Source of the DNA: Agrobacterium tumefaciens
GTDB lineage: Bacteria; Pseudomonadota; Alphaproteobacteria; Rhizobiales; Rhizobiaceae
Assembly (NCBI GenBank): GCA_025560025.1
Contig: CP048487.1
Coordinates: 124,001-188,000 of the forward strand
DNA: 64,000 nt
Reading direction: 5' to 3'
Of the stretch, positions 8,489-16,975 are shown one piece after another. The notes under the pieces were generated by a model. It was given only the letters and a program-made list of their open reading frames with translations. It ran no database searches and had not been told where the DNA came from. How positions within the stretch are numbered: position 1 is the stretch's first letter; each line of letters opens with the position of its first letter. Made by a program: the position numbers and the translations under genes.

Positions 8489-9745
8489 ATGATAGATCGA
8501 CTACGAACCAATCGAACCCTTATCGAGCGCAAAGCGTATTCCTTGGTTGAAACATCGCTATCGGATACGCGCGTCGTTCTTATCGCCGGCCCGAGACAGG
8601 CGGGGAAAACGACACTTGCGCGGCAATTTGAAGGTCCTGACCGGGCCTATCTCACTTTGGACGACGTGGGTACGCTGCAGGCTGCAAGGACCGATCCTGT
8701 CGGTTTCATAAGAGGTGTCGACCGCGTTGTGATAGACGAGGTGCAGCGAGCTCCGGAACTGATGTTGGCGATCAAGGAAAGTGTTGATCGTGACGAAACA
8801 CCAGGGCGTTTCTTGCTGACGGGTTCTGCAAATCTAACGGCCATCCCATCCATAGCCGATTCCTTGGCGGGTAGAATGGCAGTCATTCCGCTGCTACCTC
8901 TAGCGCAGGCGGAGATTCAGTCTGCACCCGGCCGCCTTTTGGATCGGCTGTTTGCGGGAGAGGCGCCAGTTGTAGAGACTGCCGCCACCATTGGAACGGA
9001 TCTGATCGACATTGTTTTAAGAGGGGGGTACCCTGAGGCAATACGCAGACCGACGCCGGGTCGACGGACTGCCTGGCTTGAGGACTATGTTGCGCTTATT
9101 CTGGACCGTGACGTGCGAGATATCGCCAATATTGATCAACTCGATCGGATGCCACGTCTTCTGAACATATTGGCCGAGCACGCTGGACAGCTGGTCAATC
9201 ATTCCAGCTTTGGTTCGGCTCTCGGGTTATCCAGTGTCACGACACAGAAATACGTTGCGATCCTTGAACGCTTGTTCCTGATTAAGACTTTACCTCCATG
9301 GTCGAACAATCGACTTAGTCGTCTAGTCAAGACGCCAAAGCTACACTTCATTGACACGGGATTGCTGGCCAGCATGCGAGAAGACGAAGCCGAACGGTTA
9401 CGACAGGACCGCACACGCTTTGGTGCTCTGTTGGAGAGTTTCGTTGTGTCGGAGTTGATGAAATTGGCGTCCTGGAGCGAGCGACGCGTTTCATTCTCTC
9501 ACTACAGGACCAAGGATCAGGATGAGGTCGATGTCGTTATCGAAGATCGGCGTGGTCGTATTATCGGAATCGAGGTTAAGGCATCGGCTACGGTGAGGGC
9601 GCAAGATTTCCGTGGATTGCGCCAACTGCAGGAGGCTGTTGGTGACCGGTTCGTCAGGGGGCTGGTGTTGCACGATCATGATCGCGTGACGCCGTTTGGT
9701 GAAAAATTGCAGGCAGCTCCTACGTCGGTTTTATGGACGATGTAG
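8489..9745 (+). CDS. AAA ATPase with DUF4143-type C-terminus
   Basis: The 418-residue protein has Walker A GPRQAGKTT at residues 34-42, Walker B VVIDEVQ at 80-86 and a LLTGSANL sensor segment, followed by a C-terminal part with HFIDTGLL and a final IIGIEVKAS segment resembling a PD-(D/E)XK-like fold. This matches the widespread AAA_14/DUF4143 family of stand-alone ATPases. Their cellular role is unsettled; they occur patchily and are commonly acquired laterally. The gene is alone between divergent and convergent neighbours and its codon use is less GC-rich than that of pyc next door, in line with recent acquisition. The ribosome site is weak. Confidence 0.88.
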   Translation: MIDRLRTNRTLIERKAYSLVETSLSDTRVVLIAGPRQAGKTTLARQFEGPDRAYLTLDDVGTLQAARTDPVGFIRGVDRVVIDEVQRAPELMLAIKESVDRDETPGRFLLTGSANLTAIPSIADSLAGRMAVIPLLPLAQAEIQSAPGRLLDRLFAGEAPVVETAATIGTDLIDIVLRGGYPEAIRRPTPGRRTAWLEDYVALILDRDVRDIANIDQLDRMPRLLNILAEHAGQLVNHSSFGSALGLSSVTTQKYVAILERLFLIKTLPPWSNNRLSRLVKTPKLHFIDTGLLASMREDEAERLRQDRTRFGALLESFVVSELMKLASWSERRVSFSHYRTKDQDEVDVVIEDRRGRIIGIEVKASATVRAQDFRGLRQLQEAVGDRFVRGLVLHDHDRVTPFGEKLQAAPTSVLWTM

Positions 9746-9769
9746 ATCGCGTAATCTGTCTTATGGAAC

Positions 9770-12700
9770 TCACCCGCCGTAGACGATCAGCAGATCCTTG
9801 GCGTCGATCTGGTCACCCGGCTTCACCAGCACTTCGGCAATGGTGCCGTCGCGGTCGGCATGCAGCGCCGTTTCCATCTTCATGGCTTCAATAGAAACCA
9901 GCACGTCGCCGGCTTTCACGTCCTGGCCCACATTGACGAAAACCGTGGAAATGACACCCGGCATCGGCGCACCGAGATGGGCGGCATTGCCGGCTTCGGC
10001 CTTGCGGCGGGCCTTTGCGGAGGCTGCCAACGACCGATCCGGCACCTTGATGAGACGCGGCTGGCCGTTTAGTTCGAAGAACACCTTGACCAGACCCTGC
10101 TCATCCGGATCGGACGTTGCCAGCAGCACGACGACGAGATCCTTGCCCTTTTCGATCTGCGCCGAGACTTCCTCGCCGTTTTCCAGACCGTAGAAATAGG
10201 CGGGCGTCGGCAGAACCGAAACCGGACCATAGGTCTGGCTGGCCAGCGCGAAATCGGTGAAGACCTTCGGATACATCAGGTAGGAGGCGAACTCGTAGTC
10301 GTTGATGGCCCGGTCGAGCTTGGTTTCGATGGCCTTGCGCTCGGCATCGAGATCGGCTTCCGGCAACAGCGAGCCCGGTACCACGGTGTAGGGCGTATCA
10401 TCCTTCAGTGCCTTCTTCTGCAGCGCAGCCGGCCAGCCGCCCGGAGGCTGGCCGAGATCGCCCTTGAGCATGGAAATCGCCGAGTCCGGGAAGGACACGT
10501 CCTTGTCCGGGTTCTCGACATCCGCCACCGTCAGATCCTGGCTGACCATCATCAGCGCCATGTCGCCCACAACCTTGGAGGACGGCGTGACCTTGACGAT
10601 ATCGCCGAACATCTTGTTCGCGTCGGCATAGGCCTGCGCCACTTCATGCCAACGGGATTCGAGGCCCAGCGAACGGGCCTGTTCCTTGAGGTTGGTGAAC
10701 TGGCCGCCCGGCATTTCGTGCAGATAGACCTCCGAAGCCGGTCCCTTGAGGTCGCTTTCGAAGGCCGCATACTGGTTGCGCACCGCTTCCCAATAGAAGG
10801 ACAGGCGACGAATCCAAGCGGCATCGAGACCGCTGTCGCGCTCGGTGCCCTTGAGTGCTTCGACAATGGAGCCCAGGCAGGGTTGCGACGTGCCGCCCGA
10901 GAAGGCATCCATGGCCGCATCGATCGCATCGACGCCGGCATCGACCGCTGCCAGAACGCTGGCCGCCGAAACGCCCGACGTATCATGCGTGTGGAAATGG
11001 ATCGGCAAGCCGGTCGCCTCGCGCAGCGCCTTGAACAGAACCTTGGCCGCGCCGGGCTTCAGAAGGCCCGCCATGTCCTTGACGGCGATGATGTTGGCAC
11101 CAGCCTTTTCCAGCTCGACAGCAAGGTCGGTGTAATATTTCAGGCTGTACTTGGCACGCTCCGGATCGAGAATATCACCGGTGTAGCAGATCGCCGCCTC
11201 GCAGAGCTTGTTCTCTTCAAGAATGGCGTCCATCGACACGCGCATGTTGTCGACCCAGTTGAGGCAGTCGAACACGCGGAACAGATCGATGCCGCCGCGC
11301 GCGGCCTGACGCACGAAATACTTCACGACATTGTCGGGATAGTTCTTGTAGCCAACGCCGTTCGCCCCGCGCAGAAGCATCTGCAACAGGATATTTGGCG
11401 CACTTTCGCGGATCAGCGCCAGACGCTCCCACGGGTCTTCCGTCAGGAAGCGCATGGACACGTCGAAAGTCGCGCCGCCCCAGCATTCCAGCGAGAACAG
11501 GCCCGGTAGAGCCTTGGCGTAGGTCCCGGCGACGGAGGCGATATCATAGGTGCGCATGCGCGTGGCGAGCAGCGACTGATGACCGTCACGCATGGTCGTG
11601 TCGGTCAGCAGAACACGCTTTTCATTGCGCATCCATTCGGCAAAACCCTTCGGGCCGAGCGCGTCGAGCTTCTGCTTGGTGCCGTCGAGGATCGGAGCAT
11701 CGATACCGGGCACAACCGGCGCGGCTGCATCAGCCGGAGGCTTGGCCCGGCCCCGCGTTTCCGGGTGACCGTTCACCGTCACATCGGCAAGATAGGTCAG
11801 CAGCTTCGTTGCGCGGTCCTGCCGCTTCACCTGCTGGAACAGTTCCGGTGTCGAGTCGATGAAGCGCGTAGTATAGGTGTTATCCCTGAACTTCGGATGC
11901 GTGATGATCGCTTCCAGGAAGGTCAGGTTGGTGGCAACGCCGCGAATACGGAATTCGCGCAATGCGCGATCCATGCGGCTGATCGCCTGATCGGCCGTCG
12001 GTGCCCAGGCCGTGACCTTCACCAGCAGCGGATCGTAGAAGCGGGTGATAATGGCTCCGGCATAAGCGGTACCGCCATCGAGACGGATGCCGAAGCCCGC
12101 CGCCGAACGATAGGCGGTGATGCGACCGTAATCAGGAATGAAATTGTGTTCCGGGTCTTCGGTGGTGATGCGGCACTGCATGGCATGGCCGTTCAGCCGG
12201 ATTGCCTCCTGCGGCGGCACGCCGGATTCGGGCGTCCCGATGGCGAAGCCTTCGAGGATGTGGATCTGCGCCTTGACGATGTCGATGCCCGTCACCGTTT
12301 CGGTCACGGTGTGCTCCACCTGAATACGCGGGTTCACTTCGATGAAGTAGAACTTCCCGGTATCGGCATCCATCAGATACTCGACGGTGCCGGCGCCGAT
12401 ATAATTCGTCGCCCTGGCAATTTTCAGCGAGTAATCCGCCAGCTCCTGACGCTGCGCTTCCGAAAGATAAGGAGCCGGTGCGCGCTCCACGACCTTCTGG
12501 TTACGGCGCTGGATGGAACAATCACGCTCGAAAAGGTGAACGGCATTGCCGTGCGTGTCGCCGAGTATCTGGCTTTCGACGTGGCGCGCACGCTCGACGA
12601 GCTTTTCGAGATAGACCTCATCCTTTCCGAAGGCAGCCTTGGCCTCACGCTTGGCTTCCGTCACCTCGCGCATCAGGTCGTCGGCGGAACGAATGACGCG

Positions 12701-13228
12701 CATGCCGCGACCGCCACCGCCCCAGGACGCCTTGAGCATCACCGGATAACCGATCTCTTCGGCCATGCGGGCGACTTCCGCCGGATCATCCGGCAGCGGC
12801 TCGGTGGCCGGAACCACCGGCACATTCACCGACATCGCCAGATTGCGGGCGGCCACCTTGTTGCCGAGCCGGCGCATGGTTTCGGCCTTCGGACCGATGA
12901 AAACGATACCTGCATCGTTGCAGGCCTCAACGAACTCAGGGCTTTCGGACAGGAGACCGTAACCGGGATGGATGGCATCGGCGCCGGAGAGCTTCGCAAC
13001 GCGAATGATCTCCTCGATGGACAGGTAACTTTCGATCGGCCCCATGTCTTTCGAAAGATGCGGGCCCCGCCCGATCCGGTAGCTTTCGTCGGCCTTGAAG
13101 CGGTGGAGCGACAGCTTGTCCTCCTCGGCCCATACGGCGACGGTTGCGATCCCCAATTCATTGGCCGCCCGGAACACACGGATAGCGATCTCAGATCGGT
13201 TGGCGCAAAGAATTTTCCGTATGGTCAT
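9770..13228 (-). CDS. pyc: pyruvate carboxylase
   Basis: A full-length 1152-residue single-chain pyruvate carboxylase, which makes oxaloacetate from pyruvate, bicarbonate and ATP. Domains in order: biotin carboxylase (about 1-455, with the ATP-grasp glycine-rich SWGGGGRGMR), carboxyltransferase (about 540-810, with DTTMRDGHQS), allosteric/linker region, and a C-terminal biotinyl domain with EAMKMET, whose Lys1117 is the biotin attachment site. The ATG at 13228 follows a GGGAGGAA ribosome site. It is convergent with the AAA ATPase 24 bases away. It lies 69 bases downstream of the tautomerase gene, enough for its own promoter, so coupling to the aldolase operon (which would yield pyruvate) is possible but not shown. 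Confidence 0.98.
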   Translation of the reverse strand: MTIRKILCANRSEIAIRVFRAANELGIATVAVWAEEDKLSLHRFKADESYRIGRGPHLSKDMGPIESYLSIEEIIRVAKLSGADAIHPGYGLLSESPEFVEACNDAGIVFIGPKAETMRRLGNKVAARNLAMSVNVPVVPATEPLPDDPAEVARMAEEIGYPVMLKASWGGGGRGMRVIRSADDLMREVTEAKREAKAAFGKDEVYLEKLVERARHVESQILGDTHGNAVHLFERDCSIQRRNQKVVERAPAPYLSEAQRQELADYSLKIARATNYIGAGTVEYLMDADTGKFYFIEVNPRIQVEHTVTETVTGIDIVKAQIHILEGFAIGTPESGVPPQEAIRLNGHAMQCRITTEDPEHNFIPDYGRITAYRSAAGFGIRLDGGTAYAGAIITRFYDPLLVKVTAWAPTADQAISRMDRALREFRIRGVATNLTFLEAIITHPKFRDNTYTTRFIDSTPELFQQVKRQDRATKLLTYLADVTVNGHPETRGRAKPPADAAAPVVPGIDAPILDGTKQKLDALGPKGFAEWMRNEKRVLLTDTTMRDGHQSLLATRMRTYDIASVAGTYAKALPGLFSLECWGGATFDVSMRFLTEDPWERLALIRESAPNILLQMLLRGANGVGYKNYPDNVVKYFVRQAARGGIDLFRVFDCLNWVDNMRVSMDAILEENKLCEAAICYTGDILDPERAKYSLKYYTDLAVELEKAGANIIAVKDMAGLLKPGAAKVLFKALREATGLPIHFHTHDTSGVSAASVLAAVDAGVDAIDAAMDAFSGGTSQPCLGSIVEALKGTERDSGLDAAWIRRLSFYWEAVRNQYAAFESDLKGPASEVYLHEMPGGQFTNLKEQARSLGLESRWHEVAQAYADANKMFGDIVKVTPSSKVVGDMALMMVSQDLTVADVENPDKDVSFPDSAISMLKGDLGQPPGGWPAALQKKALKDDTPYTVVPGSLLPEADLDAERKAIETKLDRAINDYEFASYLMYPKVFTDFALASQTYGPVSVLPTPAYFYGLENGEEVSAQIEKGKDLVVVLLATSDPDEQGLVKVFFELNGQPRLIKVPDRSLAASAKARRKAEAGNAAHLGAPMPGVISTVFVNVGQDVKAGDVLVSIEAMKMETALHADRDGTIAEVLVKPGDQIDAKDLLIVYGG

Positions 13229-13297
13229 CGGTTCCTCCCGACCAACTCAGAATTTATAAGGAATAAATGGTCCCGTCTCTCCCAGACAGGCCAGGCA

Positions 13298-13687
13298 TTA
13301 CAGTTCGCCAGTTATGAACTGTGCCCTGCCGTAACCGAAGGACCAGTCCTCATCAGTATTTTCGACGAAGGATATGATCACGTCCGTATAGTCGATCCCG
13401 CATCGATCTCGAAGGGCGTCGCAAATGTTGCGATAAAAGGCTTGCTTGGCAGCACCCGTCCTTGGACGTGAAACGACTTCGATAAGAACGATCTTATCCG
13501 TCCGTACAATACCAAGTCCCGTGTCGAGAAGCCTGACATGCGAGGATTCGTGCTCGGACAAAACCTGATAGCGGTCGCGCTCGGGCACACCGAATGACGC
13601 AACCATCGCATCGTGAGCGGCGTCAAGGAGCGTATCGATTTCAGCAGCCGTTCGCCCCTTTACGAGGTGAAACTTCAAAAGAGGCAT
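13298..13687 (-). CDS. tautomerase family protein
   Basis: The 129-residue protein begins Met-Pro-Leu, giving after Met removal the N-terminal proline that serves as the catalytic base in the tautomerase superfamily. Its length and the VLSEHESSH and FYRNICDAL segments fit the longer Tautomerase_2-like group rather than 60-residue 4-oxalocrotonate tautomerases. It probably interconverts an enol/keto form or hydrates an unsaturated acid between the hydratase and aldolase steps encoded just upstream on the same strand. It is the last gene of the run that begins at 15781. Confidence 0.82.
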   Translation of the reverse strand: MPLLKFHLVKGRTAAEIDTLLDAAHDAMVASFGVPERDRYQVLSEHESSHVRLLDTGLGIVRTDKIVLIEVVSRPRTGAAKQAFYRNICDALRDRCGIDYTDVIISFVENTDEDWSFGYGRAQFITGEL

Positions 13688-13749
13688 GTTTCTAATCTCC
13701 AGCCAGCCGAAAGTTCGCTCAGGAAGCTTCCGGCGGCATAGATTGTTTT

Positions 13750-14514
13750 TTAGAGTGATTTGCTCTTTTCGAGCAACGCTTCCGCACCGCGCGCAAGTAG
13801 GCCCACGTCGACTCCTACGCCCATGAAATCAACGCCCACTTCGACCGCGCTTTTCTGCAAGACCGGATCACCAGTCAATACACCGGCCGGCTTTCCGGCC
13901 GCCCTGATACGTTTCAGCGTATCGATAATCGTGGCTTGCATATCCGGGTGGGTCTGCTCAGATCCGTATCCCAAGCTGGCTGCCAGATCGGCAGGTCCTA
14001 CGAAGACCGCGTCAACACCATCGACACGGGCGATCGCATCAAGACTATCGAGGCCGGCTTGAGTCTCGATCTGAACGATAATGCAGATGTCATCGCTTGC
14101 CCGGTCGAAATAACCCTTTTCACGTCCGAAACGGGTGGCTCTGGTGAGGGCAGAGACGCCGCGGAAACCATTGGGCGCATACCGGCTGGCCTGAACCGCA
14201 AGTTCGGTCTCGTCGACAGTCTGGACAAACGGGACGAGCAGGGTCTGCGCGCCTATATCGAGGAAGCGCTTGATAAGGACAGGATCGTTCGACGCAGGCC
14301 GGACAAGTGCCGACACGTCCGGATAAGCAGCAGCGGCCTGCAGTTGCGGCAAGACCGTAATCGGATCGCCGGGAGAGTGCTCCGTGTCGAATAAAAGCCA
14401 GTCGTAGCCAGCACCAGCTACGACTTCTGTCGCGAAACTGCTCGGGAACGAGCACCAGAGCCCGAATTGCGTCTGGCCCGAGCCAAGCTTCTTCTTAAAA
14501 TTATTCGTAGGCAT
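13750..14514 (-). CDS. HpcH/HpaI family class II aldolase
   Basis: The 254-residue protein matches the HpcH/HpaI aldolase family, which cleaves 4-hydroxy-2-oxo acids to pyruvate and an aldehyde using a divalent metal. Visible active-site segments are FDTEHSPGD (residues 42-50), LVRPASND with the substrate arginine, IVQIETQAG with a metal glutamate and VGPADLAAS with a metal aspartate. Length is normal for 4-hydroxy-2-oxoheptanedioate aldolase or 2-keto-3-deoxy-sugar-acid aldolase. It lies nine bases after the hydratase gene, so the pair would turn a 2-oxo-hept-4-ene-type acid into pyruvate and a semialdehyde, as HpaH and HpaI do. The upstream ring-cleavage genes are missing. Confidence 0.9.
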   Translation of the reverse strand: MPTNNFKKKLGSGQTQFGLWCSFPSSFATEVVAGAGYDWLLFDTEHSPGDPITVLPQLQAAAAYPDVSALVRPASNDPVLIKRFLDIGAQTLLVPFVQTVDETELAVQASRYAPNGFRGVSALTRATRFGREKGYFDRASDDICIIVQIETQAGLDSLDAIARVDGVDAVFVGPADLAASLGYGSEQTHPDMQATIIDTLKRIRAAGKPAGVLTGDPVLQKSAVEVGVDFMGVGVDVGLLARGAEALLEKSKSL

Positions 14515-14523
14515 GCTTGAACC

Positions 14524-15306
14524 TCAATCGAAGGAAACGCCAATAGAGCCAAGGTCGCCGTAGTCGGCGAAAATGACATCACCGGATGCGATGTCGACGG
14601 GACGTGTGAAGGATCCGCCAAGGACGATGTCGCCCTTCTTCAAACCGTCACCGAGCGGCGCAAGCTTGTTAACAAGCCAGGCAATTCCAGCCGCTGGATG
14701 CCCCATGATTGCAGCGGAAACACCTGATTCCTCGATGACACCGTTTTTCGAGAGAGTGGCCGGCACCCAGCGCATATCGATGTCGAATGGACGAAAAATA
14801 CGACCGCCAAGCACGATGGCACCAAAAGCCGCGTTATCCGCGATCGTGTCGACGATGGCGCGAGGAACTTCTGTCCGATAGTCGATGATTTCGAGAGCCG
14901 GGGTCACAAATTCGGTGGCCCGCATGACATCATGCATCTGACACCCGGCCCCCTGGAGATCTTCACCCATGATGAAGGCAAGCTCCGTCTCAAGGCGTGG
15001 CTTAATGAACGTGCCTGCTGCGATTCGCGCACCGTCCTTGAAGATCGCATCGTCAAGAATGACGCCGTAGTCCGGTTCCGTCATCTTCGAGGCTATCTGC
15101 ATCGCACGACTCGTCAGACCGATCTTGCGACCTACAACACGCGCGCCTCTGGCAATCCGCGTCTCAGCCCATCGGCGCTGAACGTCATAGGCGTCGTCAA
15201 TCTGCATTTCTGGGTAAGTCTTCGACAGTTGGGGAATAACGATACGGGTCGTTTCCGCCTTCAGCAGGCTTTCAGCCGCCTCCTGCCGTTGTGCTTCGGT
15301 AAGCAT
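14524..15306 (-). CDS. 2-oxo-alkenoate hydratase, HpaH/MhpD-like
   Basis: The 260-residue protein belongs to the fumarylacetoacetate-hydrolase-fold hydratases (2-oxo-hept-4-ene-1,7-dioate or 2-oxopent-4-enoate hydratase). Supporting segments are RVVGRKIGLTS near the N-terminus, ETELAFIMGEDL with metal-binding acidic residues and ALEIIDYR. The start at 15306 is chosen over an upstream in-frame ATG at 15384 because CAGGAGATC precedes it directly. It sits 37 bases after the membrane-protein gene and nine before the aldolase gene. The order hydratase-aldolase matches the end of meta-cleavage pathways such as 4-hydroxyphenylacetate degradation. Confidence 0.88.
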   Translation of the reverse strand: MLTEAQRQEAAESLLKAETTRIVIPQLSKTYPEMQIDDAYDVQRRWAETRIARGARVVGRKIGLTSRAMQIASKMTEPDYGVILDDAIFKDGARIAAGTFIKPRLETELAFIMGEDLQGAGCQMHDVMRATEFVTPALEIIDYRTEVPRAIVDTIADNAAFGAIVLGGRIFRPFDIDMRWVPATLSKNGVIEESGVSAAIMGHPAAGIAWLVNKLAPLGDGLKKGDIVLGGSFTRPVDIASGDVIFADYGDLGSIGVSFD

Positions 15307-15343
15307 TTGGATCTCCTGATTTTCAGATATACGGGATTGACGA

Positions 15344-15781
15344 TCAGCCAATCTGCGAAAGCGCGAACATGCTCGTGCCAACAAAAAGCACCGCGGGAGT
15401 GAACAGCGTCAGGTTCGCATCGGTCTCGAATTTCAGACCAAAAACGTTCCACTGGAACGGCGGAACACCATGGACATGATCGACGATCCAGCCACCGTAA
15501 ACGCCACGAAGAACGACGGCCGACCAGAAACCGAGATAGATCCCGCCGGCGGTAAAGGCAGCGATCCAAAGCGGCCAGACGTCGGAGCCGGCCGTCCAGA
15601 TCAGAAAAAGAGCAATAAGCCCGATGTAGCAATAAGACATGACCTGCCAGACGCAGTGGAAGCGGGCATGACCGGTCCAGGACGGATTGAACCAGTGCGT
15701 CTTGTTGCTGTCGAAGAGCAACGGAATAGCGCTGTAACCAAGCGTTGCAATTGTCAGTAGAATCTTCGCGGTTATAAGCAT
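15344..15781 (-). CDS. small membrane protein, about four helices
   Basis: The 145-residue protein has about four hydrophobic segments (around residues 3-22, 42-62, 66-88 and 118-138) and several conserved-looking His and Trp residues (WFNPSWTGHARFHCVWQ). No function is known to me for it. The start at 15781 is preferred over an earlier in-frame ATG because TGGGAGGATATC precedes it. It is the first gene after the IclR-box promoter, so it belongs to the hydratase-aldolase-tautomerase operon. A role in uptake or membrane handling of the substrate is a guess. Confidence 0.75.
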   Translation of the reverse strand: MLITAKILLTIATLGYSAIPLLFDSNKTHWFNPSWTGHARFHCVWQVMSYCYIGLIALFLIWTAGSDVWPLWIAAFTAGGIYLGFWSAVVLRGVYGGWIVDHVHGVPPFQWNVFGLKFETDANLTLFTPAVLFVGTSMFALSQIG

Positions 15782-15832
15782 GATATCCTCCCAAATGACC
15801 TCCTCATTGACGGACTCCCTTCCGGCAATGTG

Positions 15833-15853
15833 GTGTACCACAATACGGTACAC
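15833..15853. promoter_or_regulatory. IclR-type operator, perfect inverted repeat (site 1)
   Basis: The sequence GTGTACC-N7-GGTACAC (arms 15833-15839 and 15847-15853) is a perfect inverted repeat. It lies just downstream of a minus-strand TTGACA at 15890-15885, with 31 bases between them, in the leader of the membrane-protein/hydratase operon. A near copy with the same spacer length lies at 16848-16868, on the other side of the iclR gene. This makes it a probable operator for that regulator. Confidence 0.75.
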
Positions 15854-15890
15854 TGTATCTCTATTTGAGCAAGAAAATTCGCTTTGTCAA
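15854..15890 (-). promoter_or_regulatory. promoter of the membrane protein/hydratase operon
   Basis: A consensus -35 box TTGACA is read on the minus strand at 15890-15885, in the gap between iclR and the operon. The -10 box is not clear: AAATAG or TAGAGATA at about 17-21 bases spacing are weak candidates. The operator at 15833-15853 would overlap the start of transcription, which suits repression. Confidence 0.5.
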
Positions 15891-15930
15891 GCAACCTTTC
15901 TCAAGGCAATCAGGCTGACGTTTATTTTGG

Positions 15931-16695
15931 TTAGATTGACGCGCCGAATGTACTTTGAACGGAACGGCGGAAGTCGATCAGGGCCGCCTTGATTTCCTCT
16001 TCGCGTCGAAGGAACCGTGCCATCGGAAGAGCAACGGAAATCGTCAGTTGCTTGCCTCCGATTTCGGGAAGAGTTGTCGCGATGGCGCAAGCGTCTTCGC
16101 CATACTCCTCGCGGTCGACGTAAAGCCCGACCTCACGGAACGCCGCCACCTGCGCCAGCAGGACTTCGGCGTCAGTAATCGAATTGCTTGTCATCTTCGG
16201 CATACCTCCCGCCAAGAGCTGAAGGGCCTCGGCCCTCGAAAGAAGCCCGAGATGCGCTTTGCCGTTAGCAGTACAATTGATCGGATGCTGTTTACCGACG
16301 TAGGAGATCACACGGATCGTCTCATTCGACGCCTTTTGCTCGATGACAACGACTTTCCCCTGCTCCAGAGACGTCAGATCAATATTCTCACCTGTCCTGT
16401 GGTGAAGCTGCTCGATCATCGGCGCAAGGAGTGTCCGCGCATCGAGGTGCACTTTGGCCCCAAGCCGCGCCAGTTCCATCCCGAGATAGACCCCTTGCTG
16501 ACCGAATGACTTTGTCACAAAGCCAACGCTGTTAAGGGACGCAACAAGACGCTGTACCGTCGAGCGAGGCAGGGTCGTGGCTTTGGCGATTTCTCCTAGG
16601 CTCGCTCCAGGATGGTCCGCAACGAAGCGCATAACCGCTACCGACCTGATCAAAGTCTGACTATCGCCCGACTTGCCATTCAAATCAGTAGCCAT
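15931..16695 (-). CDS. IclR family transcriptional regulator
   Basis: The 254-residue protein has an N-terminal winged helix-turn-helix (about residues 15-75, with SLGEIAKATTLPRSTVQRLV) and a C-terminal IclR effector domain (PINCTANGKAHLG, DREEYGEDACAIA). IclR proteins are repressors or activators of aromatic and carbon-source operons and bind a small ligand. The gene lies between the catabolic operon and the LivGFHM-type importer, with matching inverted repeats at the outward promoters on both sides, so it very probably controls both. Its own promoter would lie in 16696-16811. Confidence 0.93.
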   Translation of the reverse strand: MATDLNGKSGDSQTLIRSVAVMRFVADHPGASLGEIAKATTLPRSTVQRLVASLNSVGFVTKSFGQQGVYLGMELARLGAKVHLDARTLLAPMIEQLHHRTGENIDLTSLEQGKVVVIEQKASNETIRVISYVGKQHPINCTANGKAHLGLLSRAEALQLLAGGMPKMTSNSITDAEVLLAQVAAFREVGLYVDREEYGEDACAIATTLPEIGGKQLTISVALPMARFLRREEEIKAALIDFRRSVQSTFGASI

Positions 16696-16811
16696 CGCTT
16701 TTCCCGCTTTTCCAAATATTTGGCTTCAATCCGTAGGATTGAAACATCATCCGCTTTTACCACCGTTTACTGTCTCGGCAAGCAGTACGGGGAAAATCCG
16801 CCGCTTGACGG

Positions 16812-16841
16812 TTGACAAAAAGCACGGTTCATGGGGATATT
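16812..16841 (+). promoter_or_regulatory. promoter of the LivGFHM-type importer operon
   Basis: TTGACA at 16812-16817 is a consensus -35 box; GATATT at 16836-16841 is a moderate -10 box at 18-base spacing. The operator at 16848-16868 begins 30 bases after the -35 box, the same geometry as at the opposite promoter of the iclR locus. Confidence 0.55.
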
Positions 16842-16847
16842 GATATA

Positions 16848-16868
16848 GTGTACCGTTATACGATACAC
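16848..16868. promoter_or_regulatory. IclR-type operator (site 2)
   Basis: GTGTACC-N7-GATACAC, with one mismatch from a perfect inverted repeat. It has the same arm sequence and spacer length as the site at 15833-15853. It lies over the expected transcription start of the importer operon. Confidence 0.72.
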
Positions 16869-16975
16869 AAGCAAGTGGAGGCTTGCTGAGCCCGTCATTA
16901 GCCTGAGGAGAGGTAACGGCGGTGTTCTTAAGGAGGAGTGCGCGTATTTCGCGCAGAACTTTGGAGGGGATTACC

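Noticed and set aside
11579..13471. 630-codon plus-strand open frame
   Set aside because: It is antisense to pyruvate carboxylase and arises from GC-rich codon structure; no ribosome site or family.
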